Counted from the stretch's first letter, positions 51,285 to 60,288 are shown. The stretch: DNA of 64,000 nucleotides from an uncultured Paracoccaceae bacterium (GCA_947493335.1 CANLQO010000001.1:434001-498000); one strand, 5' to 3'. Numbers and translations are program-made. The notes: generated by a model not told the origin, from the sequence alone.

Positions 51285-51736
51285 TGCGGATGTTTGCTTG
51301 GCTGGCACTTGCCTGTTCATTGGGGGCTTGCACGGACCGCCGTCCACCACCCACGACAGAACCCTATGTCATTCGCCGCGATGGCGGTGGCCAGCTGATC
51401 AGTGCCGAGGCGGACCGCGCCATGTTGCTGGCCTGGGGCGGACGTGTCGAGATACGCAATCACTGCTATTCGGCCTGCGTGATTTTCATTTCATTACCGA
51501 ATGCCTGCATCGGCAGTCGGGCCCGGATCGGGTTTCACGGATCGAACGTGAATATCGGCCCGATCGGCAATCAGCAGATGGCGCGTTACATGCGCGGCGG
51601 CATCCGCAAAAAATACCTCGAGGAATGGCAATTCATTCCCCACACCGAGATTCACAAGATCTCGGCCGTCGAGTTTGTGCGCCTTGATCCGAAGGCCAAG
51701 CTTTGCGACTGGCCGCCACCGCCAAACGATGGATGA
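51284..51736 (+). CDS. ClpP-like (COG3904-type) lipoprotein, 150 aa
   Basis: A lipobox-bearing signal (MRMFAWLALACSLGACTD) is followed by a region resembling the periplasmic ClpP/crotonase-fold COG3904 proteins: GRVEIRNHCYSACVIFISL, with the Ser in CYSAC as a possible nucleophile, and ARIGFHGSNV, whose His could complete a dyad. At 150 aa it is short for that group and may be a reduced form. The ATG at 51284 shares its A with the previous stop codon and has AAGGGG upstream. Activity is unproven. Confidence 0.55.
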   Translation: MRMFAWLALACSLGACTDRRPPPTTEPYVIRRDGGGQLISAEADRAMLLAWGGRVEIRNHCYSACVIFISLPNACIGSRARIGFHGSNVNIGPIGNQQMARYMRGGIRKKYLEEWQFIPHTEIHKISAVEFVRLDPKAKLCDWPPPPNDG

Positions 51737-51808
51737 AGACAGACGCTGACCGCCACGACCCGATAAGTCTTGGTGCGGAAAGTTTCCCGGACAACAACAG
51801 GATGTTGG

Positions 51809-51832
51809 CGCGAGAGGGGACCCAAACTCTCG
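51809..51832. repeat. tRNA T-arm-like hairpin near tRNA-Thr
   Basis: GCGAGAG and CTCTCGC pair over 7 bp around a 10-nt loop. Read on the minus strand the loop TTTGGGTCCC and the GCGCCA that follows look like a T-arm and CCA end, but no rest of a tRNA can be folded. It may be a tRNA fragment or simply a hairpin. Confidence 0.35.
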
Positions 51833-51913
51833 CACTCAGGGTCCGCTTGCCGGCCCGTAAGTCGAGACCGACGGGTCGGACTGGGTGCTGTCAGAATGGC
51901 GGGAAGAGGGGGA

Positions 51914-51988
51914 TGGTGCTGTGAGAGAGGATTGAACTCTCGACCTCACCCTTACCAAGGGTGTGCTCTGCCACTGAGCTACCACAGC
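51914..51988 (-). tRNA. tRNA-Thr (anticodon GGU)
   Basis: On the minus strand the acceptor GCTGTGG/TCACAGC, D-arm TAGCTCAGTGGCAGAGCA, anticodon stem CACCC/GGGTG with loop TTGGTAA (GGT, 51954-51956 on the plus strand), T-arm GAGTTCAATCC and encoded CCA form a full cloverleaf. A TTGCGC box 17 nt before TAATTC lies upstream, a weak promoter candidate. Confidence 0.97.
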
Positions 51989-52073
51989 ATCCGTGGGCGG
52001 GGAATTAGACCTTTCCGGGCCACGGCGCAAGCCCTCTCTGGACGGTTTTTGGTGGTGCTGTTAACAGGGGGCG

Positions 52074-52220
52074 ATGACCGACAAGCCAAAGCCAAAAAGC
52101 GCAAGCAAGACACCGCAAACGCGCGAAGACCGCCTGAAGGCGGCGCTCAAGGCGAATATGGCCAAACGCAAGGCACAGGCCCGCGCGCGCAAGGCGGCCG
52201 GGGCAGATGAGAAAGAGTAG
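52074..52220 (+). CDS. Small basic protein upstream of murA, 48 aa
   Basis: A short frame encodes a Lys/Arg/Ala-rich, probably helical protein (MTDKPKPKSASKTPQ at the start, RLKAALKANMAKRKAQARAR in the middle). AGGGGG precedes the ATG. Small basic proteins of this kind directly before murA recur in alphaproteobacteria, which supports a real gene. It lies six bases before murA. Function unknown. Confidence 0.75.
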   Translation: MTDKPKPKSASKTPQTREDRLKAALKANMAKRKAQARARKAAGADEKE

Positions 52221-52226
52221 ACAGGC

Positions 52227-53495
52227 ATGGATTCGATACGGGTAACGGGCGGCAAACCGCTGAGCGGCAAGATCAATATTGCGGGCGCCAAGAACGCGGC
52301 GCTGACGCTGATGCCTGCGACACTTCTGTCCGAAGAGCCGCTGACGCTGACCAATGCGCCGCGTCTGTCGGACATCAAGACGATGACCGCGCTGCTGCAG
52401 TCGCTTGGGGTCGAGGTGACCTCGATGCAGGACGGCAAGGTGCAGGTGATGTCGAGCCATGCAATGACCTCGACCACGGCGGATTATGAGATCGTGCGCA
52501 AGATGCGCGCGTCAAATCTGGTGCTGGGGCCGCTTCTGGCGCGGCATCATCAAGCCACCGTGTCCTTGCCCGGCGGCTGTGCCATCGGCGCGCGGCCCAT
52601 GGACATACACGTCACAGCGCTGGAGGCGATGGGGGCCGAGATTGAGCTGAAAGACGGCTATCTGCATGCCGTCGCCAAGGGCGGGCTGAAAGGCGCGCGC
52701 GTGCCGCTGCGCTTTGCCTCTGTTGGGGCCACCGAAAACGTGTTGATGGCCGCGACGCTCGCCAAGGGCATCACGGTGATCGAAAATGCGGCCCGCGAAC
52801 CAGAGATCGTCGATCTGGCCACCTGCCTGCGCAGCATGGGCGCGCAGATTTCCGGTGATGGAACTTCGACCATCGAAGTGCAGGGTGTCGACCGGCTGGG
52901 TGCGGCGACCCATCCGGTGGTGACCGACCGGATCGAGTTGGGCACCTATATGCTGGCCCCGGTGATTGCGGGGGGAGAGGTGACCTGCGTTGGCGGGCGG
53001 CTGTCGCTTGTTGCAAGCTTTGTGGAAAAGCTTGAGATGGCGGGCGTGTCGGTGACCGAAACACCAGAGGGGCTGACCGTGAAACGCACCGGTGACCGGC
53101 CCCGTGCCGTAGATGTCACCACCGAGCCCTTCCCCGGATTTCCCACTGATTTGCAGGCGCAGATGATGGCGATGCTGTGCATTGCCGATGGCACCTCCGT
53201 GCTGGAAGAAAAGATCTTTGAGAACCGCTTCATGCATGCGCCCGAATTGATCCGCATGGGGGCCGAGATAGAAGTGCACGGTGGGACCGCCACGGTCACT
53301 GGGGTGGAGCGCATGAAGGGTGCGCCGGTGATGGCCACGGACCTGCGCGCCTCGGTGTCGTTGATCCTTGCAGGGCTCGCGGCAGAGGGGGAGACGCAGG
53401 TGAACCGCGTCTACCACCTTGATCGCGGCTATGAACATGTCGAGGAAAAGCTGGGTGCCGTGGGCGCGCAGATTGAACGGGTGCCGGGATCGTGA
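52227..53495 (+). CDS. murA: UDP-N-acetylglucosamine 1-carboxyvinyltransferase, 422 aa
   Basis: MurA transfers enolpyruvate from PEP to UDP-GlcNAc, the first committed step of peptidoglycan synthesis, in the cytoplasm. The EPSP-synthase fold is complete; catalytic C118 lies in [15 protein letters not shown] (fosfomycin target), K22 in AGAKNAAL, and the C-terminal [18 protein letters not shown] block is present. Family length is normal. The next gene starts within its stop codon. Confidence 0.98.
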   Translation: MDSIRVTGGKPLSGKINIAGAKNAALTLMPATLLSEEPLTLTNAPRLSDIKTMTALLQSLGVEVTSMQDGKVQVMSSHAMTSTTADYEIVRKMRASNLVLGPLLARHHQATVSLPGGCAIGARPMDIHVTALEAMGAEIELKDGYLHAVAKGGLKGARVPLRFASVGATENVLMAATLAKGITVIENAAREPEIVDLATCLRSMGAQISGDGTSTIEVQGVDRLGAATHPVVTDRIELGTYMLAPVIAGGEVTCVGGRLSLVASFVEKLEMAGVSVTETPEGLTVKRTGDRPRAVDVTTEPFPGFPTDLQAQMMAMLCIADGTSVLEEKIFENRFMHAPELIRMGAEIEVHGGTATVTGVERMKGAPVMATDLRASVSLILAGLAAEGETQVNRVYHLDRGYEHVEEKLGAVGAQIERVPGS

Positions 53496-53965
53496 GCGAC
53501 GCAAGATTTGAAGACGGGGGCGAGGCCCCGCTGCGCCTGATCGCGCGGGACGATGCTGATCTGCAAGTGATCTCGGCGCTGGTGCAGGACGCGGTCTTTC
53601 CAGCCTCCGAGATGCAATTCACCCGCCGTGACCGGCGCTTTGCCATTCTGCTGAACCGCTTCAGGTGGGAAGACGCGCCCGGTGCGGAACGCCGGCGCCG
53701 GGACTTTGAACGGGTCCAGGCGGTGTTGATGCTTAACGACGTGCTGGCGGTGCGCAGTCAGGGCGTGCCCAAGGGCGACGCCGACACCGTGCTGAGCCTG
53801 TTGTCGCTGGCGTTTGAACCGGGCGACGAGGGCGCGGGCGAGGTTGTGCTGACGCTGGCCGGTGACGGTGTGATCGCTTGTCAGGTCGAGGCGCTGGAAG
53901 TGGTGTTGAAGGACGTCACGCGCCCCTATATCGCCCCCTCTCGCCGCGCGCCTGAGCACAGTTGA
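53492..53965 (+). CDS. DUF2948 family protein, 157 aa
   Basis: Alphaproteobacterial DUF2948 protein with the conserved [20 protein letters not shown] start and the [11 protein letters not shown] strand. It begins with GTG overlapping the murA stop (GTGA), so it is translated with murA. Position between murA and hisD is conserved in the class. Function unknown. Confidence 0.9.
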   Translation: MSDARFEDGGEAPLRLIARDDADLQVISALVQDAVFPASEMQFTRRDRRFAILLNRFRWEDAPGAERRRRDFERVQAVLMLNDVLAVRSQGVPKGDADTVLSLLSLAFEPGDEGAGEVVLTLAGDGVIACQVEALEVVLKDVTRPYIAPSRRAPEHS

Positions 53966-54060
53966 TCCAAAGGCGCGGCTGACGCCGCACACCATGTTTT
54001 GCGGGCGATTGGTGGCGCGGCTGGCGCGATTGATCTGACCTTTTCTTTCTGGCGTGCGCC

Positions 54061-54097
54061 GGAGCCTCCGGCGGAAGTATTTTTGACCAGAAGAAGA
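54061..54097 (-). repeat. Interspersed repeat copy 5 (before hisD)
   Basis: The head CCTCCGGCGG joins the variant tail AAGTATTTTTGACCAGAAG + AAGAA, so this copy links the two forms. It lies in the 196-bp DUF2948/hisD gap. Unlike copies 1, 2 and 4 it does not touch a gene end. The rest of the gap holds only the hisD promoter region. Confidence 0.7.
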
Positions 54098-54161
54098 ATG
54101 GACCTGGTCGCATTGCAGCACGCCCTTGCGCCTTGTATGACGCGGTCAAAGGAGAGGGTTC

Positions 54162-55475
54162 ATGCCGCAATTTCTATCCACCTCGGACGCTGATTTTGAG
54201 ACGCGATTTGGCGCGCTACTGGCGGCCAAACGCGAGGATAGCCCCGATGTGGATGCCGTCGTCGCAGACATCATCGCCGATGTGCGTGCGCGCGGGGATG
54301 CAGCGGTGCTGGAGCTTACCGCGAAGTTCGACCGCGTGGATTTACCGGCCGACGGTTTGCAGTTCACGCCGGATGAGATCGCCTCGGCCTGTGCCGCCGT
54401 CAGTGAACAGGACCGCGCAGCACTCGGACTCGCCGCGGAGCGTATTCGCGCCTATCACGCGCGACAAATGCCCGAAGATGAGATGTGGGAAGATGACGCC
54501 GGGGCCAAGCTGGGCTGGCGCTGGACACCGGTTTCTGCCGCCGGACTTTATGTTCCGGGTGGGCTGGCAAGCTATCCGTCTTCTGTGCTGATGAACGCGA
54601 TCCCGGCCAAAGTGGCAGGGGTCGGTCGGCTTGCCATGGTCGTGCCAACGCCTGACGGTGTGGTGAACCCGCTTGTCCTGCTGGCGGCAGACATCGCAGG
54701 CGTTGATGAGGTCTACCGCATTGGCGGTGCGCAGGCGGTCGCGGCGCTCGCCTATGGCACCGATACCATTGCGCCCGTCGACAAGATCACCGGTCCGGGC
54801 AATGCCTTTGTCGCTGCGGCCAAACGCCGGGTCTTTGGCAAGGTCGGTATCGATATGATCGCGGGGCCGTCCGAAATTCTGGTGATTGCCGATGGCGACA
54901 ACGATCCTGACTGGATCGCGCTGGATTTGCTCAGCCAGGCCGAACATGACGAAAGCGCGCAATCTATTCTGATCACTGATGACGCGGGCTTTGGTCGCGC
55001 GGTGGCAGCGGCGGTTGAGGCGCGGCTGCAAACGCTGGAACGGCGCGCGATTGCCGGTGCCAGCTGGCGCGATTATGGCGCGATCATCACGGTTGCCGAT
55101 ATGGCAGAGGCCGTCGCGCTGTCGGACCGGATCGCGCCCGAGCATCTGGAACTTTGCACACAGGATGCAGAGGCGCTGGCGGGCCGGGTTACCCATGCCG
55201 GGGCCATCTTTATTGGCGGCTTTACCCCCGAGGCCATCGGCGACTACATTGGCGGACCAAACCACGTGCTGCCCACGGCCCGGTCAGCGCGGTTTTCAAG
55301 CGGGCTTTCGGTGATGGACTTTCTCAAACGCACAACGCTTTCGCAGATGACACCTGCGGCCCTTTCAGCCATCGGCCCGGCGGCCGTGCGTTTGGCGACC
55401 TCTGAAAGCCTCGAGGCGCATGGGTTGTCGGTGCAGGCCCGGCTTGACCGCCTGAATGCAGGAGGCGGGGCATGA
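54162..55475 (+). CDS. hisD: Histidinol dehydrogenase, 437 aa
   Basis: HisD oxidises histidinol to histidine in two NAD-dependent steps with a bound zinc. The family signature IDMIAGPSEILVIADGDNDP lies near residues 230-249, followed by QAEHDESAQS with zinc ligands. The C-terminal block EAIGDYIGGPNHVLPT contains further active-site residues, and the C-terminal HGLSVQARL is normal. AAGGAGAGG precedes the ATG. The UPF0262 gene follows by a 4-nt overlap. Confidence 0.97.
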   Translation: MPQFLSTSDADFETRFGALLAAKREDSPDVDAVVADIIADVRARGDAAVLELTAKFDRVDLPADGLQFTPDEIASACAAVSEQDRAALGLAAERIRAYHARQMPEDEMWEDDAGAKLGWRWTPVSAAGLYVPGGLASYPSSVLMNAIPAKVAGVGRLAMVVPTPDGVVNPLVLLAADIAGVDEVYRIGGAQAVAALAYGTDTIAPVDKITGPGNAFVAAAKRRVFGKVGIDMIAGPSEILVIADGDNDPDWIALDLLSQAEHDESAQSILITDDAGFGRAVAAAVEARLQTLERRAIAGASWRDYGAIITVADMAEAVALSDRIAPEHLELCTQDAEALAGRVTHAGAIFIGGFTPEAIGDYIGGPNHVLPTARSARFSSGLSVMDFLKRTTLSQMTPAALSAIGPAAVRLATSESLEAHGLSVQARLDRLNAGGGA

Positions 55476-55951
55476 CCAAAATCGCTGAAATCAACCTTGA
55501 TGACGCAGGATTGCCTGCGCCGACGCCGGAGATTGAACAGGAACGCCGGGTGGCGATGTTCGATCTGCTTGAAGACAATACTTTCGCCATGACCGCCCGC
55601 GAAGGGCGCGAGGTTCCGCCTGGGCCCTACAAACTTGACCTGTCGATCAAGGACCGGCGTTTGGTGTTTGATTTGACGGATGTGAAATCCGGGATTGATG
55701 GCGCGTTTCACTTGTCGCTGGGCCCGTTTCGACAGGTGGTGAAGGATTACTTCCAGATCTGTGAAAGCTATTTTGACGCGGTCAAATCGCTGCCGCCCAG
55801 CCAGATCGAGACCATCGACATGGCCCGGCGCGGGATTCACAACGAAGGGGCGCGCGTGCTGCAGGAGCGGCTGGAAGGAAAGGCCGATGTGGATATCGAC
55901 ACGGCCCGCCGCCTTTTCACCCTGATCTGCGTGTTGCATTTCGGGGGCTGA
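55472..55951 (+). CDS. UPF0262 family protein, 159 aa
   Basis: Matches the UPF0262 pattern: a RRVAMFDLLEDNTF block, PGPYKLDLSIKDRRLVFDL and the C-terminal IDTARRLFTLICVLHFGG (DTARRLFTLICVLH core). It overlaps the hisD stop and sits at its standard place in the alphaproteobacterial hisD cluster. Function unknown. Confidence 0.93.
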   Translation: MTKIAEINLDDAGLPAPTPEIEQERRVAMFDLLEDNTFAMTAREGREVPPGPYKLDLSIKDRRLVFDLTDVKSGIDGAFHLSLGPFRQVVKDYFQICESYFDAVKSLPPSQIETIDMARRGIHNEGARVLQERLEGKADVDIDTARRLFTLICVLHFGG

Positions 55952-55952
55952 G

Positions 55953-56426
55953 ATGAAGGAAGAGGCATCCGTCATTCAGCCCCTGCCGCAGTCGGTGCTG
56001 TTTTGCTGTGACCACAATGCCGTCCGGTCCCCCATGGCCGAGGGGATCATGAAAAAGCTTTATGGCATGCGCTGTTACATTCAGTCCGTTGGGGTCAAGA
56101 ATGACCTTGAGATTGACGGCTTTGCGATTGCAGTTTGTCAGGAAATCGGGGTCGAGCTTGCCCGGCACCGCAGCCGGTCCTTTGACGAAATGGAAGATTG
56201 GGGTGATGATCTGTCGTCCTTTGATCTGGTGCTGGCGCTTTCACCGGCAAGCCAGCGCCGTGCGCTTGATCTGACCCAGTTCTATCATCTGGATGTGGAA
56301 TATTGGCCCATCCTTGACCCCACGGGAATGGGCGACAACCGCGAGGCGCGATTAACCCTTTACCGTCAGGCCCGCGACCAGATTATTGAGCGTCTGACGG
56401 CCCGATTTGGCCCAGCAATGGAGTAA
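55953..56426 (+). CDS. Low-molecular-weight protein-tyrosine-phosphatase-like protein, 157 aa
   Basis: The P-loop C19-x5-R25-S26 (CCDHNAVRSPMAEG) is the CX5RS signature of low-Mr phosphatases, and ILDPTG near residue 122 supplies the general-acid Asp in a D-P context. ArsC-type arsenate reductases share the fold, but the extra redox cysteines are not evident, so a phosphatase is more likely. It follows UPF0262 by one base, as in related genomes. Confidence 0.85.
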   Translation: MKEEASVIQPLPQSVLFCCDHNAVRSPMAEGIMKKLYGMRCYIQSVGVKNDLEIDGFAIAVCQEIGVELARHRSRSFDEMEDWGDDLSSFDLVLALSPASQRRALDLTQFYHLDVEYWPILDPTGMGDNREARLTLYRQARDQIIERLTARFGPAME

Positions 56427-56429
56427 GAT

Positions 56430-56828
56430 ATGGACGCAACCGAGGTTTTGGGCCGTTACTTTGCGGCATTTAATGCCGGAAACGTCGACGGCATGCTGGA
56501 TTGTCTGACCGAGGATGTGGCGCATCACGTGAACGAAGGCGAGGTACGTATCGGGCGTGACCTGTTCGCTGAATTCTGCGCCCATATGAACCGCTGCTAC
56601 AAAGAGGAACTGACCGATATCGTGCTTTTTTCCGCACAGGACGGGACACGGGGCGCGGCAGAATTTGTGGTCAACGGAACCTATCTGATGACCGACGATG
56701 GCTTGCCAGAGGCGCGGGGACAGACCTATCGCTTGCCGGGCGCATCCTTCATGTCGCTGAAAGATGGCAAGATCGCGCGGGTCACAACTTACTACAACCT
56801 CGCGGATTGGTTGAAACAGGTCGCATGA
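56430..56828 (+). CDS. SnoaL/NTF2-like protein, 132 aa
   Basis: A single NTF2-like domain: an N-terminal helix pair (VLGRYFAAFNAGNVDGMLDCL), then HVNEGEVRIGRDLFAEFCAHM, and curved strands ending SLKDGKIARVTTYYNLADWL. The pattern fits the ketosteroid-isomerase-related group. No catalytic residues can be assigned. It lies three bases after the phosphatase and overlaps the GNAT ATG. Confidence 0.85.
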   Translation: MDATEVLGRYFAAFNAGNVDGMLDCLTEDVAHHVNEGEVRIGRDLFAEFCAHMNRCYKEELTDIVLFSAQDGTRGAAEFVVNGTYLMTDDGLPEARGQTYRLPGASFMSLKDGKIARVTTYYNLADWLKQVA

Positions 56829-57412
56829 CCCTGCGCTACGAGAATGTGACAGGTGATCAGGTGGCCGGATTGGTGTCGGACCTCGCGGCCCTGCGCATCG
56901 AAGTGTTTCGCGACTGGCCTTATCTCTACGATGGCAATCTGGCCTATGAGCAGCGCTATCTGGCCCGCTATGCCGATGCGGCGTCGGCAATCATCGTGGT
57001 CGCCCGCGATGGCGACCGGATCGTCGGTGCGGCAACCGGGATGGCACTTGAAGATCACGTCGACGACTTCACTGATGCGCTGCCCGATCTTGACCCGAAA
57101 GAAGTGTTTTATTGCGCTGAAAGCGTGCTCTTGCCGCAGTATCGCGGGCAGGGGGCCGGGCACCGCTTTTTTGATGCACGCGAGGAACAGGCCCGTGCTT
57201 GCGGCCGCAGATACGCAATGTTCTGTGGTGTCCTGCGCCCTGCGGATCACCCCGCACGGCCAGCCGATTATGTGCCGCTTGATGGCTTTTGGCGCAGAAA
57301 GGGCTATGCGCCAGTTCCCGGCGCACAAGCAGCGTTTGCCTGGCGCGACGTGGGGGCAAGCCGCGAGACATCAAAGGCGCTGCAGGTCTGGCTGAAAGAC
57401 CTGCAGGCGTGA
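56825..57412 (+). CDS. GNAT-family N-acetyltransferase, 195 aa
   Basis: Acetyltransferase fold with the acetyl-CoA motif LLPQYRGQGAGHRFFDARE and an IIVVARDGDRIVGAATGM strand pair. The DWPYLYDG-x3-YEQRYL segment near the N-terminus is distinctive of a roseobacter subgroup. The start at 56825 overlaps the previous stop (ATGA). Substrate unknown. Confidence 0.88.
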   Translation: MTLRYENVTGDQVAGLVSDLAALRIEVFRDWPYLYDGNLAYEQRYLARYADAASAIIVVARDGDRIVGAATGMALEDHVDDFTDALPDLDPKEVFYCAESVLLPQYRGQGAGHRFFDAREEQARACGRRYAMFCGVLRPADHPARPADYVPLDGFWRRKGYAPVPGAQAAFAWRDVGASRETSKALQVWLKDLQA

Positions 57413-57498
57413 GGCGTCCGGGGCTCTTCGCGGTGCTGCTGGCGCTGGCCGTGATCGTGCTGGCCGCGCCCTTGGTTCTGTGGTTCAAAAGCATCTGA
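57409..57498 (+). CDS. Single-helix membrane micropeptide, 29 aa
   Basis: A GTG overlapping the GNAT stop (GTGA) opens a 29-codon frame MRRPGLFAVLLALAVIVL followed by AAPLVLWFKSI, a basic start plus one membrane helix. It ends one base before the amidohydrolase ATG, so its boundaries fit the tight operon exactly. Function unknown; the overlap pattern is the main evidence. Confidence 0.5.
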   Translation: MRRPGLFAVLLALAVIVLAAPLVLWFKSI

Positions 57499-57499
57499 G

Positions 57500-58372
57500 A
57501 TGATCATCGCCGCCGCCGCATACACGCCCCAATGGCACCTGACCTGGGCCGCGCTGGAAACCAAACTTGACGGTTGGGTGGGGCAGGCCAAGGCGGCGGG
57601 GGCGGATCTTGCGGTCTTTCCCGAATATGCGGGGATCGAGGCCGCGCTGATCGGCGCACCGCAGAACGATCCCGGCCCTTTTGCGTGGCGTGATGCCATG
57701 GTGGCGCGGGCCGGGGATTGGGTAGCACTTCACCGCGCGTTGGCGCAACGGCACCAGATCACCCTGCTTGCAGGCTCTTTGGCGCAAGAGGCAGAGGGTG
57801 CCATGCGCAACGTCGCCCACCTCTGCCTGCCTGACGGGGCAACAGGCGCGCAGCCCAAGATCATCCCCACGCCCTATGAGCGGTCAGAAATGCAGATCGC
57901 GGCCAGCACCGACCTGCGATTGTTTGAAACCCCACTTGGCAAGATCGGTGTGCTGATCTGCTATGACAGCGAATTTCCCCTCTTGGCGCGGCATTTGGTC
58001 CGTGCCGGGGCGGATATGATCCTTGTGCCCTCCTGCACTGAATTTCCCGCCGGTCAAACCCGGGTCCGGCAGTCGGCCCGTGCCCGCGCGATCGAGGGGC
58101 AGTGCCTGATCGTGCAGGCCCCTTTGGTCGGCGCGGTACCGGGTTGCGAGGTCGTCGACACCAATACCGGGCGCGCCGCGCTTTTTTGTCCGCCAGACTA
58201 TGGCCTTCCTCCTGACGGCATCATCGCGCAGGGGGAGACAGATGTCCCCGGCTGGACGATCGCAGATGTCGACCCGACCCGGATCGCGCAGGCCCGCACC
58301 AGCGGTCAGGTCGGCAATTTTGCGGACTGGGACGGGCAGGATGGTGTACGGGTCGCGCTGACCCCATTGTGA
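57500..58372 (+). CDS. Carbon-nitrogen hydrolase (nitrilase superfamily), 290 aa
   Basis: The Glu-Lys-Cys triad is seen: E42 in FPEYAG, K120 in QPKIIPTPYERSE and C154 in VLICYDSEFP. The family cleaves amides or nitriles; this sequence resembles the amidase-like branches rather than true nitrilases. It is the last gene of a co-oriented run starting at hisD, and its stop abuts that of the convergent DUF5765 gene. Substrate unknown. Confidence 0.9.
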   Translation: MIIAAAAYTPQWHLTWAALETKLDGWVGQAKAAGADLAVFPEYAGIEAALIGAPQNDPGPFAWRDAMVARAGDWVALHRALAQRHQITLLAGSLAQEAEGAMRNVAHLCLPDGATGAQPKIIPTPYERSEMQIAASTDLRLFETPLGKIGVLICYDSEFPLLARHLVRAGADMILVPSCTEFPAGQTRVRQSARARAIEGQCLIVQAPLVGAVPGCEVVDTNTGRAALFCPPDYGLPPDGIIAQGETDVPGWTIADVDPTRIAQARTSGQVGNFADWDGQDGVRVALTPL

Positions 58373-59113
58373 TCACCTGACCCACCGCATCCAGACCGGC
58401 GCGCGGGCCACGGTAAACCATGGCCACACTTTGGGCGTCAGCAGAATAATCAGCATCGCAATCGACAGCAGACACCAGACCGCTGGCTGCTCATCAAGGT
58501 TATCGGTCAGGAACTGCACCAGAAACGGTCCGGTGAAATAGAAATAGAGCGCCAGCCTGTACGCCCCGTAGATCATCGGCATGAAGAAAAACGCTGCCTG
58601 ATAGGCGATAAAGCCGTCCTCAGCGATCCACAGGAACCAATGATGCCGGAACTCATTGCCCCAGCCATTAAACGGCAGTTCCCACGCCAGATGCCATTCC
58701 CCCATATAAGTGCACATGCGGCGCGCGCACATCATCCGCTCGTCATCGCATAACCCTGCAGATTCAAGGGGGTACAGCATCGCAAGCGACCCCAGCGCTG
58801 ATACCAGACACAGCGCAAACACTGGCACCCGGATGCGTCTTGCATAGGCGACGGGTAGCGCAAAAAGGCACAGGATATTGAAGAACAGCGGTTGAAACGC
58901 GATGTGGACGTAGCCCAATAGCGTCACCAATTGGTTCGATCTCAGGTCACACTGGTTGACCACCGGATAGGATACCGCCTGCAATATCTCCATGCCGGTG
59001 AAATAGGCGACCGGCAGCCACATCGGCGCCGGTTTCCCCTTGGCAATCAAGTATCCCGTCGCCGCCACACCCAGCGCCGACATCCCGACAGAGGCCCCCA
59101 TTGACCAGCACAT
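58373..59113 (-). CDS. DUF5765-like polytopic membrane protein, 246 aa
   Basis: About seven membrane segments with a conserved central part: LPVAYFTGMEILQAVSYPVV, CAR RMCTYMGEWHLAW and LPFNGWGNEFRHHWFLW (the last two around residues 140-175). The start at 59113 has GGGGAAG upstream; the longer frame to 59413 would run into infA's leader. The pattern corresponds to the DUF5765 family. Function unknown. Confidence 0.75.
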   Translation of the reverse strand: MCWSMGASVGMSALGVAATGYLIAKGKPAPMWLPVAYFTGMEILQAVSYPVVNQCDLRSNQLVTLLGYVHIAFQPLFFNILCLFALPVAYARRIRVPVFALCLVSALGSLAMLYPLESAGLCDDERMMCARRMCTYMGEWHLAWELPFNGWGNEFRHHWFLWIAEDGFIAYQAAFFFMPMIYGAYRLALYFYFTGPFLVQFLTDNLDEQPAVWCLLSIAMLIILLTPKVWPWFTVARAPVWMRWVR

Positions 59114-59258
59114 GCAACTTCCCCGCTTTGCCCTTCTGCAGCTTGCGACAACGCGCAGGTCAAAAACAGCACAAATCTGCCTTAGGGCTTGATATTTCGG
59201 GCGCACGGGCGCATTTAAGCGGCGCGCAAAAGGCGCAGGAACATGAACAGGAGACCAC

Positions 59259-59477
59259 ATGGCCAAGGAAGATATTCTCGAATTCCCCGGTGTCGTGAAG
59301 GAACTCCTGCCGAATGCGACATTCCGGGTCGAACTTGAGAACGGCCATGAGATCATCGCGCATACGGCAGGCAAGATGCGCAAGAACCGCATCCGGGTTC
59401 TGGCTGGCGACAAGGTGCAGGTCGAAATGACCCCCTATGATTTGACCAAAGGTCGGATCAACTACCGATTCAAGTAG
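59259..59477 (+). CDS. infA: Translation initiation factor IF-1, 72 aa
   Basis: Complete S1-like OB-fold of 72 residues ([20 protein letters not shown] start; [20 protein letters not shown] core; [12 protein letters not shown] end), the usual length. IF-1 binds the ribosomal A site during initiation. The gene precedes maf, as in many alphaproteobacteria. Confidence 0.98.
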   Translation: MAKEDILEFPGVVKELLPNATFRVELENGHEIIAHTAGKMRKNRIRVLAGDKVQVEMTPYDLTKGRINYRFK

Positions 59478-59653
59478 GGTCAAGCCATGCTTGACCCAGT
59501 GCGGGTAAGCCCGGCGAAACACAAGTTTCGCCGCGTGCGGGTAAGCGGTTTGCCCACGGCAAACTGCGGCCGTCACCCGGTGGCAATTCTGGGCGCAACC
59601 ACCCCACTGCGGCCCCGCCCGGTCGCCCCTCTTGCCGCACCTCGCGAAGAGGG
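59477..59653. repeat. Hairpin-dense infA/maf intergenic region
   Basis: Four consecutive hairpins fill this gap: GGGTCAAGC-CAT-GCTTGACCC (59477-59497), GGCGAAAC-ACAA-GTTTCGCC (59513-59532), GCGGTTTGCC-CAC-GGCAAACTGC (59545-59567, one wobble) and CCCTCTT/AAGAGGG (59627-59653). The direct repeat GTGCGGGTAAGC occurs at 59499 and 59535. The first hairpin overlaps the infA stop and may terminate it, although no T-tract follows. Confidence 0.7.
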
Positions 59654-59682
59654 ACGACAGGACCGATGAGCGGCGCGCCCAG

Positions 59683-60288
59683 ATGACAACACTTCCTCCC
59701 GATCCCGCGTTGAAACTGATCCTCGGCTCCGGCTCGCCCCGGCGTCTGGAATTGCTGGCGCAAATCGGTATCACGCCCCACGACATTCGCCCGCCCGACA
59801 TCGACGAGGACCCCGCAAATGGCGAGGTCCCGCGCGACTACGTCAACCGTATCGCCCGGCAAAAAGCTGCCGCCGTTCGCATTTCCGCCGAAGAAGTGGC
59901 GCTTTGTGCCGATACAACCGTTGCGCTTGGTCGTCGCATCATGGGGAAGCCCGCTGATGCGTCAGAGGCCGCGCAATTCCTTACCCTGCTGTCAGGCCGC
60001 CGCCACAAGGTGATTACAGCCATTGCCGTCAAACGCGGTGACCGGATCTGGCAAAAGGACGTACAATCCACCGTCGCGGTCAAACGTCTGTCGTCGGCAG
60101 AAATTGACTGGTATCTCGCGACCGGCGACTGGCAGGGCAAGGCCGGGGGCTATGCAATTCAGGGGCCTGCATCTGTATTTATCCCATGGCTGAACGGATC
60201 ATTTCACGCGGTCATGGGCCTGCCCCTGCCGGAAACTGCGGGGCTGCTGACTGCCGCAGGATATCCCATCACCGGAGGCACGCGATGA
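59683..60288 (+). CDS. maf: Maf-family nucleoside triphosphate pyrophosphatase, 201 aa
   Basis: Maf proteins hydrolyse non-canonical or specific NTPs to NMP and PPi. The [18 protein letters not shown] motif near the start binds phosphate, [19 protein letters not shown] carries the catalytic Asp, and the [28 protein letters not shown]-terminal block (core [12 protein letters not shown]) is standard. The ribosome site is modest. Its stop overlaps the ATG of the RNase gene. Confidence 0.93.
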   Translation: MTTLPPDPALKLILGSGSPRRLELLAQIGITPHDIRPPDIDEDPANGEVPRDYVNRIARQKAAAVRISAEEVALCADTTVALGRRIMGKPADASEAAQFLTLLSGRRHKVITAIAVKRGDRIWQKDVQSTVAVKRLSSAEIDWYLATGDWQGKAGGYAIQGPASVFIPWLNGSFHAVMGLPLPETAGLLTAAGYPITGGTR

